Source: Christiangramia sp. (GTDB lineage Bacteria > Bacteroidota > Bacteroidia > Flavobacteriales > Flavobacteriaceae). Taken from it: a DNA stretch of 38,431 nt. A program made the position numbers and the translations under genes. Shown here piece by piece: positions 18,601 to 28,422 of the stretch. Under the pieces are notes generated by a model. The model was not told where the DNA came from. It saw only the letters and a program-made list of their open reading frames with translations, and did not search any database. Position 1 is the first letter of the stretch. Each line of letters starts with the position of its first letter. The DNA lies in assembly GCF_029937855.1 (NCBI RefSeq), contig NZ_JAPYPC010000034.1, positions 1-38,431 of the forward strand, written 5' to 3'.

Positions 18601-20028
18601 TTATAGTGTTAGTTTCTTGTTGAGGTCTTCAACAAATTTTTTGAATTGCTTATCTGTAGAAGCAAGATTATCTACTGTTTTACAGGCGTGTAATACGGTG
18701 GCATGGTCACGGCTTCCAATTTGAGAACCTATACTTGCCAGGGATGCTTTCGTAAATCTTTTTGCAAAGAACATAGCAAGTTGTCTTGCCTGTACAATAT
18801 GTCTTTTTCTTGTTTTAGATTGTAACGTATCTACATCCATCTGGAAATAATCACTAACCACTTTCTGAATATAGTCTATAGAAACTTCACGCTTGGTATT
18901 CTTAACGTAGTTGTCAACAATTTTTTTGGCGAGTTCCAGCGTAATATCTTTTTTGTTGAAAGAAGAATGCGCGATAAGCGAAATAATAGCCCCTTCCAAC
19001 TCTCTTATGTTTGTTTTGATGTTATTGGCAAGAAACTCCACAATATCTTCAGGCATTTCAACACCATCGCGATAAAGCTTATTTTTAATGATAGAAACGC
19101 GGGTTTCAAAATCGGGGTTTTGTAATTCAGCTGAAAGCCCCCATTTGAACCTGGATAGCAAGCGCTGTTCAATATCCTGCATGTCTACAGGAGCTTTGTC
19201 ACTGGTGAGGATTACCTGCTTTCCATTTTGATGAAGGTGGTTAAAGATGTGGAAAAACACATCCTGTGTACCGGCTTTACCTGAAAGCAACTGAATATCA
19301 TCTACTACCAGTACATCAATGATTTGGTAAAAATGAATAAAATCGTTACGATTATTCTTTTTTACAGACTCTATATATTGCTGCGTGAACTTTTCAGCGG
19401 AAATATATAGAACTGTTTTTTCCGGATATTTATCTTTTATTTCAACTCCAATAGCGTGAGCCAAATGGGTTTTTCCCAATCCAACGCCGCCAAATATCAG
19501 AAGCGGATTAAAGGAAGTTCCTCCGGGCTTGTTCGCTACAGCCAGCCCTGCTGATCTTGCGAGCCTATTGGATTCACCTTCCAGGAAATTTTCAAAATTA
19601 TAATTAGGATTAAGCTGTGATTCTATCTTTACATTCCTAATTCCGGGAATAATAAAGGGATTCTTGAGCTCCGGGCTTTTATTTTTTATAGGCACATCTA
19701 CTTCCTGGGAAGACATTTGTGCTCTCTGCGTACTTGGAATTCTCTCGGTGAACGGTAACTTATTACCGTAAGTGTTCTCCATTTTGATCACATAGACCAG
19801 CTTCGCTTTATCACCAAGTTCGCGGGTAAGTGAAACTTTTAGTAGTTTAACATAATGTTCCTCTAACCACTCATAGAAAAACTTGGAAGGCACCTGTATG
19901 CTTAAGGCACAATCTGTAAGTTTCACTGCTTGGATAGGTTCAAACCATGTTTTATATGCTTGAGGTGTAATGTTATCCTGAATAAATGACAGACAGTTAT
20001 TCCAAACCGATTGCGCAGTTTTTGACAT
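18601..20028 (-). CDS. dnaA: Chromosomal replication initiator protein DnaA
   Basis: This 475-residue AAA+ ATPase opens the replication origin. Domain I is about residues 1-85 (SVWNNCLSFIQDNITPQAYKTWF). A variable linker runs to about 138. The ATPase core has Walker A GGVGLGKT (180-187) and Walker B VLVVDDIQ (239-246). The DNA-binding domain ends with the signature SRDHATVLHACKTVDN (439-454). It heads a minus-strand cluster with the phosphatase and methylase genes and not with dnaN, an arrangement usual for Bacteroidota. I saw no DnaA boxes in the 204 bases upstream. Confidence 0.98.
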   Translation of the reverse strand: MSKTAQSVWNNCLSFIQDNITPQAYKTWFEPIQAVKLTDCALSIQVPSKFFYEWLEEHYVKLLKVSLTRELGDKAKLVYVIKMENTYGNKLPFTERIPSTQRAQMSSQEVDVPIKNKSPELKNPFIIPGIRNVKIESQLNPNYNFENFLEGESNRLARSAGLAVANKPGGTSFNPLLIFGGVGLGKTHLAHAIGVEIKDKYPEKTVLYISAEKFTQQYIESVKKNNRNDFIHFYQIIDVLVVDDIQLLSGKAGTQDVFFHIFNHLHQNGKQVILTSDKAPVDMQDIEQRLLSRFKWGLSAELQNPDFETRVSIIKNKLYRDGVEMPEDIVEFLANNIKTNIRELEGAIISLIAHSSFNKKDITLELAKKIVDNYVKNTKREVSIDYIQKVVSDYFQMDVDTLQSKTRKRHIVQARQLAMFFAKRFTKASLASIGSQIGSRDHATVLHACKTVDNLASTDKQFKKFVEDLNKKLTL

Positions 20029-20204
20029 TATTAGTTAGACGTTAATTTAGATTAGTAGTAAGTTCAATTGGCAGCTGGATGAACTTGGTTCTCCAACTTG
20101 AGCGGAACAAATATGTGAACAAAAAATGTAAAAAAAAAACCATTTAAGGGTTGAATTTTAAGAAAAATTTATGCATACTTACTTCCGAGCCTGAATATAA
20201 AAAA

Positions 20205-20229
20205 CCTTTCCCAGAAAGGCTATTTTTTT
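20205..20229. terminator. Terminator-like hairpin just before the thioesterase start
   Basis: CCTTTC, a CCA loop and GAAAGG form a perfect 6-base stem flanked by A-runs and T-runs, so it resembles an intrinsic terminator on both strands. It ends only 3 bases before the ATG at 20233, in the space between divergent genes, where no transcript needs ending. It may be a leader attenuator or may end an unseen upstream RNA. Confidence 0.5.
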
Positions 20230-20232
20230 CTT

Positions 20233-20631
20233 ATGAAATCACACGAAACTTTTGTTAAAGTACGATATGCCGAAACCGACCAGATGGGGGTGGTGCACCA
20301 CGGAAACTATCCGCAATACCTTGAAATAGCCCGACTTGACTGGTTAGATTCTTTGGGGGTCTCTTACAAAAGTATGGAAGAGGAGGGGATAATGTTGCCG
20401 GTATTCGAATTAAATTTAAAATATCACAAACCAATTACATTCAATGAAAATTTAAGGATAGAAACGCGATTACGGGAAACCCCAAATGTTAAAATCATAT
20501 TCGATTACGCGATATACAATGAAGCTGGGGAAAAGGTGACTTCAGCCACTTCAGTTTTAGTTTTTATGGATTCAAAAACAAGAAAACCTATACGCTGTCC
20601 TGAATATATTCAGAAAAAACTGAAGGCTTAA
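20233..20631 (+). CDS. YbgC-like acyl-CoA thioesterase
   Basis: This 132-residue hot-dog-fold protein carries the 4-hydroxybenzoyl-CoA thioesterase signature RYAETDQMGVVHHGNYPQYL, with Asp16 as the likely catalytic residue, then EIARLDWLDSLG. It should release CoA from short or medium acyl groups in the cytoplasm; the true substrate is unknown. The classical tol-pal neighbourhood of ybgC is absent. It is transcribed away from dnaA, and its stop overlaps that of yigZ by 4 bases. Confidence 0.92.
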   Translation: MKSHETFVKVRYAETDQMGVVHHGNYPQYLEIARLDWLDSLGVSYKSMEEEGIMLPVFELNLKYHKPITFNENLRIETRLRETPNVKIIFDYAIYNEAGEKVTSATSVLVFMDSKTRKPIRCPEYIQKKLKA

Positions 20632-21236
20632 TCATCGAATTTTGATATTGCCACTTTGTAGGTATTGTCAAATTTGGAATAGGTAGATTCAGCATCTTTT
20701 TTTCTAACCGCAATAAATATTTTACAGTCTATTTCCAGTTTTTGATCTATCACATTGAGGTTATTTTTTTTAATTACCAGCATTACTTTATTCATTTCAG
20801 GATAATCAAATTTCACCACGAAAATTTCATCTATGGTCCTTTTAAGAATATCTGAAGCCTCCAGAGCCATTTGAGCAGCAGTCTTGTATGCGTTAATAAG
20901 TCCGCCCACTCCAAGCTTTACTCCGCCGAAATACCTAACCACGACAATTAGAATATTGGTGACATCAAAAGACTGGATCTGGCCATAGATTGGCATTCCT
21001 GCAGAGTTGGAAGGTTCGCCATCGTCATTTACGCGATATTGAAATTCTTCTTTTCCAAGTTGCCAGGCATAACACCAGTGCCTTGCTTTATGATGTTTAG
21101 CTCTCAACTCTTCCAGATGTAAATTCGCTTCTTCCTCTGTTTTAATAGGAAAAGCGTAGCCGAAAAATTTTGAATTCCGGTCTTTAAAGAGAACTTCCGG
21201 AGAAGCTTTGGTAATACTCTGGTAGGTATCTTTCAT
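20628..21236 (-). CDS. YigZ/IMPACT family protein (UPF0029)
   Basis: This 202-residue protein has the IMPACT N-terminal domain with its signature DDGEPSNSAGMPIYGQI (about residues 72-88), followed by VVVRYFGGVKLGVGGLINAY (about 96-115). A C-terminal ferredoxin-like region (DUF1949-type) follows. Bacterial members are linked to translation or nucleic-acid binding, but their biochemical role is not settled. It is the last gene of the ribD operon, overlapping the transporter gene by 4 bases. Confidence 0.92.
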   Translation of the reverse strand: MKDTYQSITKASPEVLFKDRNSKFFGYAFPIKTEEEANLHLEELRAKHHKARHWCYAWQLGKEEFQYRVNDDGEPSNSAGMPIYGQIQSFDVTNILIVVVRYFGGVKLGVGGLINAYKTAAQMALEASDILKRTIDEIFVVKFDYPEMNKVMLVIKKNNLNVIDQKLEIDCKIFIAVRKKDAESTYSKFDNTYKVAISKFDD

Positions 21237-22105
21237 AGTACTGAATTTGCTACAAGAATTATACTAATAACTGCCAAACCAAGACCTATCCAATTCTTTT
21301 TAATCAATTTTTCATTAAATAGCAATATACCAACCAGTGTTGAAACTGTTACGATGGCTACATGATTCATGGTAAAGATCGTGGAGCTGTCAAAACCTTT
21401 GGTTCTTAGCGCCATAACCAGAAAATAAATAGAGTAGTAATTGGGAATACCCAGCGCAATCCCTCCAAGGATATTTTTGAAGCTGATCTTCAGTTTTCCC
21501 ATAAATGCCTGAATAATAAGGATTATTATGCCCACGCAGCCAGCGGTAGCGAAAATAGTGGAAGAGAAAAGACCTACATCTGTTTCTGAAACATAGCTTG
21601 TTTCCAGATATTTAATACTGGTATCTATTATTCCGCTGCCCAGGAATACCAAAAGCGGAAAAATTAGGTTCTCTTTTTTTATACTGATGCCTTCTTCCGT
21701 TTTTATGGAAGTAAGATAGACTGCGACCAGAGCAAGCAGTATGCCTATAATTTTCAATATCCCCGTGCTTTCATTATAAAGGAAAATTCCGAAGAGAACA
21801 GGAATGGCTACCGACATCTTTGTGGCCACGGCAACGACCGAAAGTCCGCTTTTTTGTGTGGTAATGGCGGCAAGGTTAAATACGGTAATAAATAATATCC
21901 CAAGCATTAAAGCTCCGGGAAACCAATTTTCAGAAGGGACATGTGTAAAGTCTGATCCTTCTATATATCCGAAAAAGCCTACGGTACAGGCTATAAAATA
22001 GTTGACGATGATCGCCTGCAGTGTGTTGATGCCGAATTTTTTATAGAGCCTGAACACTACAAATATTATCGTTGAAGAAAGGACACTTAGGAGCAGGTAG
22101 ATCAA
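21233..22105 (-). CDS. EamA/DMT-superfamily transporter
   Basis: This 290-residue inner-membrane protein has about ten hydrophobic helices arranged as two five-helix EamA repeats (about residues 1-140 and 150-290). The first repeat ends in GIFLYNESTGILKIIGILLAL and the second in GILLFNEKLIKKNWIGLGLAV, the matching FxxE ends typical of this superfamily. The substrate is unknown. The start is TTG at 22105, overlapping the HAD stop as TTGA; no in-frame ATG lies near it. The overlap with the neighbours on both sides indicates translational coupling. Confidence 0.9.
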   Translation of the reverse strand: MIYLLLSVLSSTIIFVVFRLYKKFGINTLQAIIVNYFIACTVGFFGYIEGSDFTHVPSENWFPGALMLGILFITVFNLAAITTQKSGLSVVAVATKMSVAIPVLFGIFLYNESTGILKIIGILLALVAVYLTSIKTEEGISIKKENLIFPLLVFLGSGIIDTSIKYLETSYVSETDVGLFSSTIFATAGCVGIIILIIQAFMGKLKISFKNILGGIALGIPNYYSIYFLVMALRTKGFDSSTIFTMNHVAIVTVSTLVGILLFNEKLIKKNWIGLGLAVISIILVANSVL

Positions 22106-22710
22106 AATAAATCACTTTTAGCAGTAAAAAGATCTATCACATCTTCTCGCGTGGGTTCTATATTCCAGGTGTGGAATCCAAGTTTTTCAGCAGCTTCAGT
22201 ATTTTCTAAAGTATCATCAATAAACAGACATTCTTCGGCTTTTAGATCGTGCTGTTCCAGGATGTATTCAAAAATTTCTGGATCTGGTTTACGCATCCCC
22301 ATTTCATGAGAAAGATAAAAAGCATCAAAGCAACTTTTGAAATCTTCAAAGAAGTTCACCTTATCCTGAATATACCTAATATGGTGATCATTGGTATTGC
22401 TCAACAGGATTAACTGAAAGTCTTTTTCTTTGGCCAGTTTCTGAATAAACTTAAACCGGTATTTGGGAAACTCCAGTAACATGGAATTCCAGGAGGAAAC
22501 AAATTTTTCCTGATCTAACTGCGGAAAATGAGTTCTGTAATTTTCTGATATTTCATCTGAAGTTACAAATCCCTGTTCATAATCACGATTTTTAGCTATA
22601 ATAGCTTCCGGAAGTTCATCAATATTTAATTCTTTTAGCTTCCTGTTCGTGCCTTCTTTATCTAAATTTATAAAGACATCCCCAAAGTCAAATAGTATCG
22701 TCTTAATCAT
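22102..22710 (-). CDS. HAD-superfamily hydrolase, YihX-like
   Basis: This 202-residue phosphatase-fold protein has motif I at FDFGDVF (Asp8), motif II at LLSNTND and motifs III-IV at KPDPEIFEYIL and CLFIDDTLEN. Motif I is DxGD instead of DxDx; a Gly at that place is shared with YihX-type sugar phosphatases, so it does not prove loss of activity. The gene overlaps ribD by 8 bases. Bacteria need an extra HAD phosphatase to remove the phosphate between RibD and the later steps of riboflavin synthesis. Its position directly after ribD makes that role attractive but unproven. Confidence 0.9.
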   Translation of the reverse strand: MIKTILFDFGDVFINLDKEGTNRKLKELNIDELPEAIIAKNRDYEQGFVTSDEISENYRTHFPQLDQEKFVSSWNSMLLEFPKYRFKFIQKLAKEKDFQLILLSNTNDHHIRYIQDKVNFFEDFKSCFDAFYLSHEMGMRKPDPEIFEYILEQHDLKAEECLFIDDTLENTEAAEKLGFHTWNIEPTREDVIDLFTAKSDLF

Positions 22711-23743
22711 TCTTATAAATTTTTAAAGTGTCATCAGTGATTTTCTTTTCCTCTATAATGCGTCCTGAAATTTCCGGAGCTTTTATACCTTCTTTAAACT
22801 GAACTCTACCCGTGAAAATTCTTGCTTCATCCCAGAGATTTTTATCTATAAATTGCTGAAGAATTTTGCTTCCACCTTCAATAATTACCGATTGGAGTTC
22901 ATTTTTAAATAAGATCATACAGATTTGCCCTGCAATATTTTCAGAAAAATCGATCTGTTTAAAAATTAGATTTTTCAGGTTTGAATTTTCTGTATGTTGA
23001 CAAAGCACTATTGTTTGCTGTTTACCATCCAAAAGGGCATAATCTTCCGGAATTTTACGCTCGCGATCTATCACAATTCTTACAGGATCATTGCCGGTCC
23101 AATTTCTAACATTTAGTGAGGGATTGTCTTTTATAGCAGTATTGGTTCCCACAAGGATGGAAGCTTCTTCACTACGCCACTTATGCACTAATTGTCCCGA
23201 ATATTTATTGGTGATCCAAACCGGTCTTTTTTCGTTTCGCTCTTTAGGCGCAATAAAACCATCTTCAGTTTGTGCCCATTTCAGGATAATATAAGGGCGT
23301 TGTTTCTTATGATAGGTGAAAAAGCGCTTATTGAGTTCAAAACATTCCTCTTCCAGGATTCCAACTTTTACTTCACAACCGGCATCCATTAATTTTTTTA
23401 TTCCGCGGCCGGCGACTTTTGCAAAAGGATCCATTGTGCCAATAACCACTTTTTTAATTCCTTTTGCAATAATAAGATCGCTACAGGGAGGTGTTTTGCC
23501 AAAATGGCTGCAGGGTTCCAGGCTAACATAGATAGTAGCCTGTTTTAAAAGCTTTTCGTCTTTAACCGAATTTATTGCATTTACCTCTGCATGAGGCTCA
23601 CCCGCTTTTTGATGCCAGCCTTCTCCAATAATTTTTCCGTTATGGACAATTACACTGCCCACCATCGGGTTCGGATAGGTGTTTCCAAGGCCGTTTTGCG
23701 CCAGTTCTATACAGCGTTTTATGTATTTTTCGTGTATATTCAC
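22703..23743 (-). CDS. ribD: Bifunctional riboflavin biosynthesis deaminase/reductase RibD
   Basis: This 346-residue enzyme carries out two consecutive steps of riboflavin synthesis. The N-terminal zinc deaminase domain (about residues 1-145) has His51 and Glu53 in HAEVNAI and the ligands Cys78 and Cys87 in EPCSHFGKTPPCSDL. The C-terminal reductase domain (about 146-346) has RPYIILKWAQTEDGFI and IIEGGSKILQQFI. The start is GTG at 23743; an in-frame stop lies six codons upstream, and the first ATG is inside the deaminase domain. It heads the operon with the HAD, EamA and YigZ genes. Confidence 0.96.
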   Translation of the reverse strand: MNIHEKYIKRCIELAQNGLGNTYPNPMVGSVIVHNGKIIGEGWHQKAGEPHAEVNAINSVKDEKLLKQATIYVSLEPCSHFGKTPPCSDLIIAKGIKKVVIGTMDPFAKVAGRGIKKLMDAGCEVKVGILEEECFELNKRFFTYHKKQRPYIILKWAQTEDGFIAPKERNEKRPVWITNKYSGQLVHKWRSEEASILVGTNTAIKDNPSLNVRNWTGNDPVRIVIDRERKIPEDYALLDGKQQTIVLCQHTENSNLKNLIFKQIDFSENIAGQICMILFKNELQSVIIEGGSKILQQFIDKNLWDEARIFTGRVQFKEGIKAPEISGRIIEEKKITDDTLKIYKND

Positions 23744-23747
23744 CCCA

Positions 23748-23755
23748 CAAAAATA
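23748..23755 (-). promoter_or_regulatory. Possible ribD -7 element, near-leaderless
   Basis: TATTTTTG on the minus strand matches TAnnTTTG but ends only 4 bases before the GTG start. If real, it implies an almost leaderless mRNA. No TTG is seen at -33. Confidence 0.35.
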
Positions 23756-23771
23756 GAATTAATTAAGCAGA

Positions 23772-24257
23772 ATGAACACATGGAAAATTCGGGAAATAAA
23801 ACCCGAAGACAATCAGCAGGTTAAAGAATTAGTAAGAAATGTTCTTGTTGAAATGGGAGTGCCAAAAGTAGGTACCGCTTATGAAGATAAAGCGCTGGAT
23901 GATATGACCCAGACCTACAAGAACGACAAAATGATTTATCTGGTAGTCGAAGAAGATTCTAAAATTATTGGAGGTGCCGGGATTGCACCACTTCGGGGAG
24001 AAGAAGATAAGATCTGTGAGCTACAAAAAATGTATTTCCTTCCGGAGGCCAGGGGACGTGGCATCGGCATGAAAATGATCACAAAATGTATTGAATTTGG
24101 CCGGGAACAGGGCTTTGAAAAATGTTATATTGAAACATTGCCTTACATGGAAAATGCCAGAAAACTTTACCATAAGAATGATTTTGAAGTCATTGAAAAA
24201 CCTCTGGGAGATACAGGACATTATAATTGTACGGTTTTTATGGTCAAAGATTTGTAA
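23772..24257 (+). CDS. GNAT-family N-acetyltransferase
   Basis: This 161-residue protein carries the acetyl-CoA loop ARGRGIG (93-99) after the strand LQKMYFLPE, and a typical ending ARKLYHKNDFEVIEKPLG. The substrate is unknown. It is the first gene of a six-gene plus-strand run and lies 28 bases from the divergent ribD start. The next gene, prmC, starts 17 bases later. I saw no exact TAnnTTTG for this gene; TATTTTTC inside the ribD coding start is the closest match. Confidence 0.9.
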   Translation: MNTWKIREIKPEDNQQVKELVRNVLVEMGVPKVGTAYEDKALDDMTQTYKNDKMIYLVVEEDSKIIGGAGIAPLRGEEDKICELQKMYFLPEARGRGIGMKMITKCIEFGREQGFEKCYIETLPYMENARKLYHKNDFEVIEKPLGDTGHYNCTVFMVKDL

Positions 24258-24274
24258 ATACTTCACCTTAGTGT

Positions 24275-25123
24275 ATGTTGCTTTCTCAATTAAAAAATGA
24301 ATTTGAAAATGCTTTAAAGGATGAATATCCTTCAACCGAGATCTTTTCTTTTTTTTATACACTAATAGAAGAGTATTTGCATTTAAGACGCGTGGATGTG
24401 GCATTGGATCCCCACCGAGAATTATCTGAAAGTGACCATACCAGGTTTTTACATGCTTTGGAACGTTTGCAAACTTATGAGCCCATTCAGTATATAACCG
24501 GTAGCACTGAATTTTTCGGAAGAAAATTCCTGGTCAATAAAAATGTTCTGATTCCAAGACCTGAAACTGAAGAACTGGTGGAATGGATCCTTCTGGATCA
24601 TAAGAGTAAAAAGGCTAATATAAAGATCCTTGATATTGGGACGGGTTCAGGGTGTATACCCATTAGCCTCAAAAAAGAGATTAAAAATTCTGAAGTCCAT
24701 TCTTTCGATATTTCTTCGGAAGCCCTGCTGTTGGCACAAAGAAATGCAAAGATAAATAACGCTGAAATAGCTTTTAGAAAGGCAGACATACTGGAAACGG
24801 AAACTCTTCATGATCATTTTGATATTATTGTTTCAAACCCGCCCTATGTAAGGGAGCTTGAGAAAAAAGATATGCATAGGAATGTTCTAAACCATGAACC
24901 AAAGCTTGCGCTATTTGTAAAAGATGAGAATGCCCTTATTTTCTATAAAAAAATAGCAGAACTGGCGGTGAAAATATTGAACGAACATGGTGTTCTTTAT
25001 TTTGAATTAAATCAATATCTCGCTGAAGAAACAAAATCTTTGGTTGAAGAATTAGGTTTTAAAGCCCAGCTTAAAAAGGATATTTTTGGAAACTATCGTA
25101 TGTTAAGGGCCACTAAAAAATAG
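24275..25123 (+). CDS. prmC: Release factor glutamine methyltransferase PrmC
   Basis: This 282-residue enzyme methylates the Gln of the GGQ motif in peptide-chain release factors and so speeds up termination. An N-terminal helical domain (about residues 1-85) binds the release factor; LIPRPETEELVEW (92-104) follows. The SAM loop is LDIGTGSGCIPI (119-130), and the catalytic NPPY is at 188-191 in IIVSNPPYVRELE. Length is normal. It lies 17 bases after the GNAT gene and 3 bases before the LOG gene. Confidence 0.96.
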   Translation: MLLSQLKNEFENALKDEYPSTEIFSFFYTLIEEYLHLRRVDVALDPHRELSESDHTRFLHALERLQTYEPIQYITGSTEFFGRKFLVNKNVLIPRPETEELVEWILLDHKSKKANIKILDIGTGSGCIPISLKKEIKNSEVHSFDISSEALLLAQRNAKINNAEIAFRKADILETETLHDHFDIIVSNPPYVRELEKKDMHRNVLNHEPKLALFVKDENALIFYKKIAELAVKILNEHGVLYFELNQYLAEETKSLVEELGFKAQLKKDIFGNYRMLRATKK

Positions 25124-25126
25124 AGC

Positions 25127-25729
25127 ATGGATGAAGAATTAAATCATATAGAAAATCTGGCTGTCTTCTGTGCGAGCAGTGATGGCAATGATCAGCTTAT
25201 TTTTGATACAGCCTATGAAGTTGGAGAGAAAATGGCCAAAAATAACCTTCGATTAATCTATGGCGGTAGTAAGCTGGGATTGATGGGACAGGTAGCAAAA
25301 GGAATTATGGATCATGGAGGAAAGGCTACCGGGGTGATCCCTGATTTTTTAAAAACCAAAGAGGTGGTACATACTGGATTGGATAAACTCATCACTACTC
25401 AAGATATGCATGAGCGTAAACTAACCATGAATGATCTAAGCGATGCGTTCCTAGCGTTACCAGGAGGTTTTGGAACTTTTGAAGAGCTTTTTGAAATCGT
25501 AACCTGGGCGCAATTAGGTTTGCATAGAAAGCCAATCGGCCTTCTTAATACTAACGGGTTTTATGACGATCTCATAAATATGCTGGATAAAATGACGGCA
25601 AAAGCTTTATTAAAAAAGGATAATCTGGATATTTTACTGGTTTCCGATAACTTTGAAGATCTGCTTGCAAAAATGAAGAACTTTCAACCGAAACCGGTTC
25701 CTAAATGGATGAATAAAAATCAAACCTAA
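25127..25729 (+). CDS. LOG-family nucleotide phosphoribohydrolase (TIGR00730 type)
   Basis: This 200-residue Rossmann-like protein has the family motifs GGSKLGLMG (46-54), MHERK with Arg97, and LPGGFGTFEELFE (111-123). Plant and bacterial LOG enzymes split cytokinin or purine ribotides into the free base and ribose 5-phosphate. In bacteria without cytokinin genes the role may lie in purine turnover. The start lies 3 bases after prmC and the stop 2 bases before the next gene, so co-expression is clear. Confidence 0.93.
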   Translation: MDEELNHIENLAVFCASSDGNDQLIFDTAYEVGEKMAKNNLRLIYGGSKLGLMGQVAKGIMDHGGKATGVIPDFLKTKEVVHTGLDKLITTQDMHERKLTMNDLSDAFLALPGGFGTFEELFEIVTWAQLGLHRKPIGLLNTNGFYDDLINMLDKMTAKALLKKDNLDILLVSDNFEDLLAKMKNFQPKPVPKWMNKNQT

Positions 25730-25731
25730 AC

Positions 25732-26403
25732 ATGAAGATCAATAAACTTACTGTCTATACTTCAAATATCGAAGGACAATTGAGATTATATCGCAATCAG
25801 CTTGATTTTCAGGTTAGAAATCAATCTGAAGATAGTTTCGAGTTGGAAATTGGGTATTCCATTTTAAGGTTTGAGCAAAAGTTGAATTGTACACCTTATC
25901 ATATCGCATTTCATATTTCAGACAGGCAGGAGGAAGAAGCTGTTGCGTGGCTGAAGGGAAAACGAGCTATTCAGCAATTTAACGGAGAAGATATAGTAGA
26001 TTTTAGTAACTGGCAGGCAAGATCTGTCTATTTCTACGATGAGGGCCAAAATATTATGGAACTTATTTCCCGGAGGGATTTCAGCAAGCCAAAATCTGCG
26101 ATTTTCAGTGCCTCTAATATCGTAGGTATAGCTGAAATTGGTCTTGCAACCAATAATGTTCAGCAGAAATTTGAAAAAATGAAACTGGAATGTGGTTTAA
26201 ATCAATTTGATGGTGATCTTGAAAGATTTTGTGCGGTAGGGGAAGATGCAGGATTGATCATTACTATCAATAAAAATGAAAAAGACTGGTTTCCTACCGA
26301 GGACAAAGCCTATGCTTCCAGTTTTCAGCTTGAATTTGAACATGAATCCAAGCATTATAAAATGGATTTCAGCAATGATGTGCTGGAAATTTCAGAAATA
26401 TAA
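25732..26403 (+). CDS. VOC-superfamily (glyoxalase-like) protein
   Basis: This 223-residue protein begins with KLTVYTSNIEGQLRLYRNQLDF, the strand-helix opening of a VOC module. PYHIAFHISD and YFYDEGQNIMELISRRD complete a first module (about residues 1-118). The second part (VGIAEIGLATNNVQQKFEKM onwards) looks like a second module without its own strong signature. At the usual first metal position the His is replaced (NKLTVY), while a His in PYHIAFH and a Glu in IMELIS remain. Metal binding is therefore uncertain, and so is its reaction. It lies within the operon, 2 bases after the LOG gene. Confidence 0.82.
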   Translation: MKINKLTVYTSNIEGQLRLYRNQLDFQVRNQSEDSFELEIGYSILRFEQKLNCTPYHIAFHISDRQEEEAVAWLKGKRAIQQFNGEDIVDFSNWQARSVYFYDEGQNIMELISRRDFSKPKSAIFSASNIVGIAEIGLATNNVQQKFEKMKLECGLNQFDGDLERFCAVGEDAGLIITINKNEKDWFPTEDKAYASSFQLEFEHESKHYKMDFSNDVLEISEI

Positions 26404-28413
<2,010 letters not shown>

Positions 28414-28422
28414 CTTCAGCAT

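Noticed and set aside
20029-20232. Replication origin next to dnaA
   Set aside because: I found no DnaA-box-like TTATCCACA sequences in the gap, and dnaN is not adjacent.
22102-22710. HAD protein inactive because motif I lacks the second Asp
   Set aside because: DxG in motif I is normal for the YihX subgroup, so it is not evidence of inactivity.
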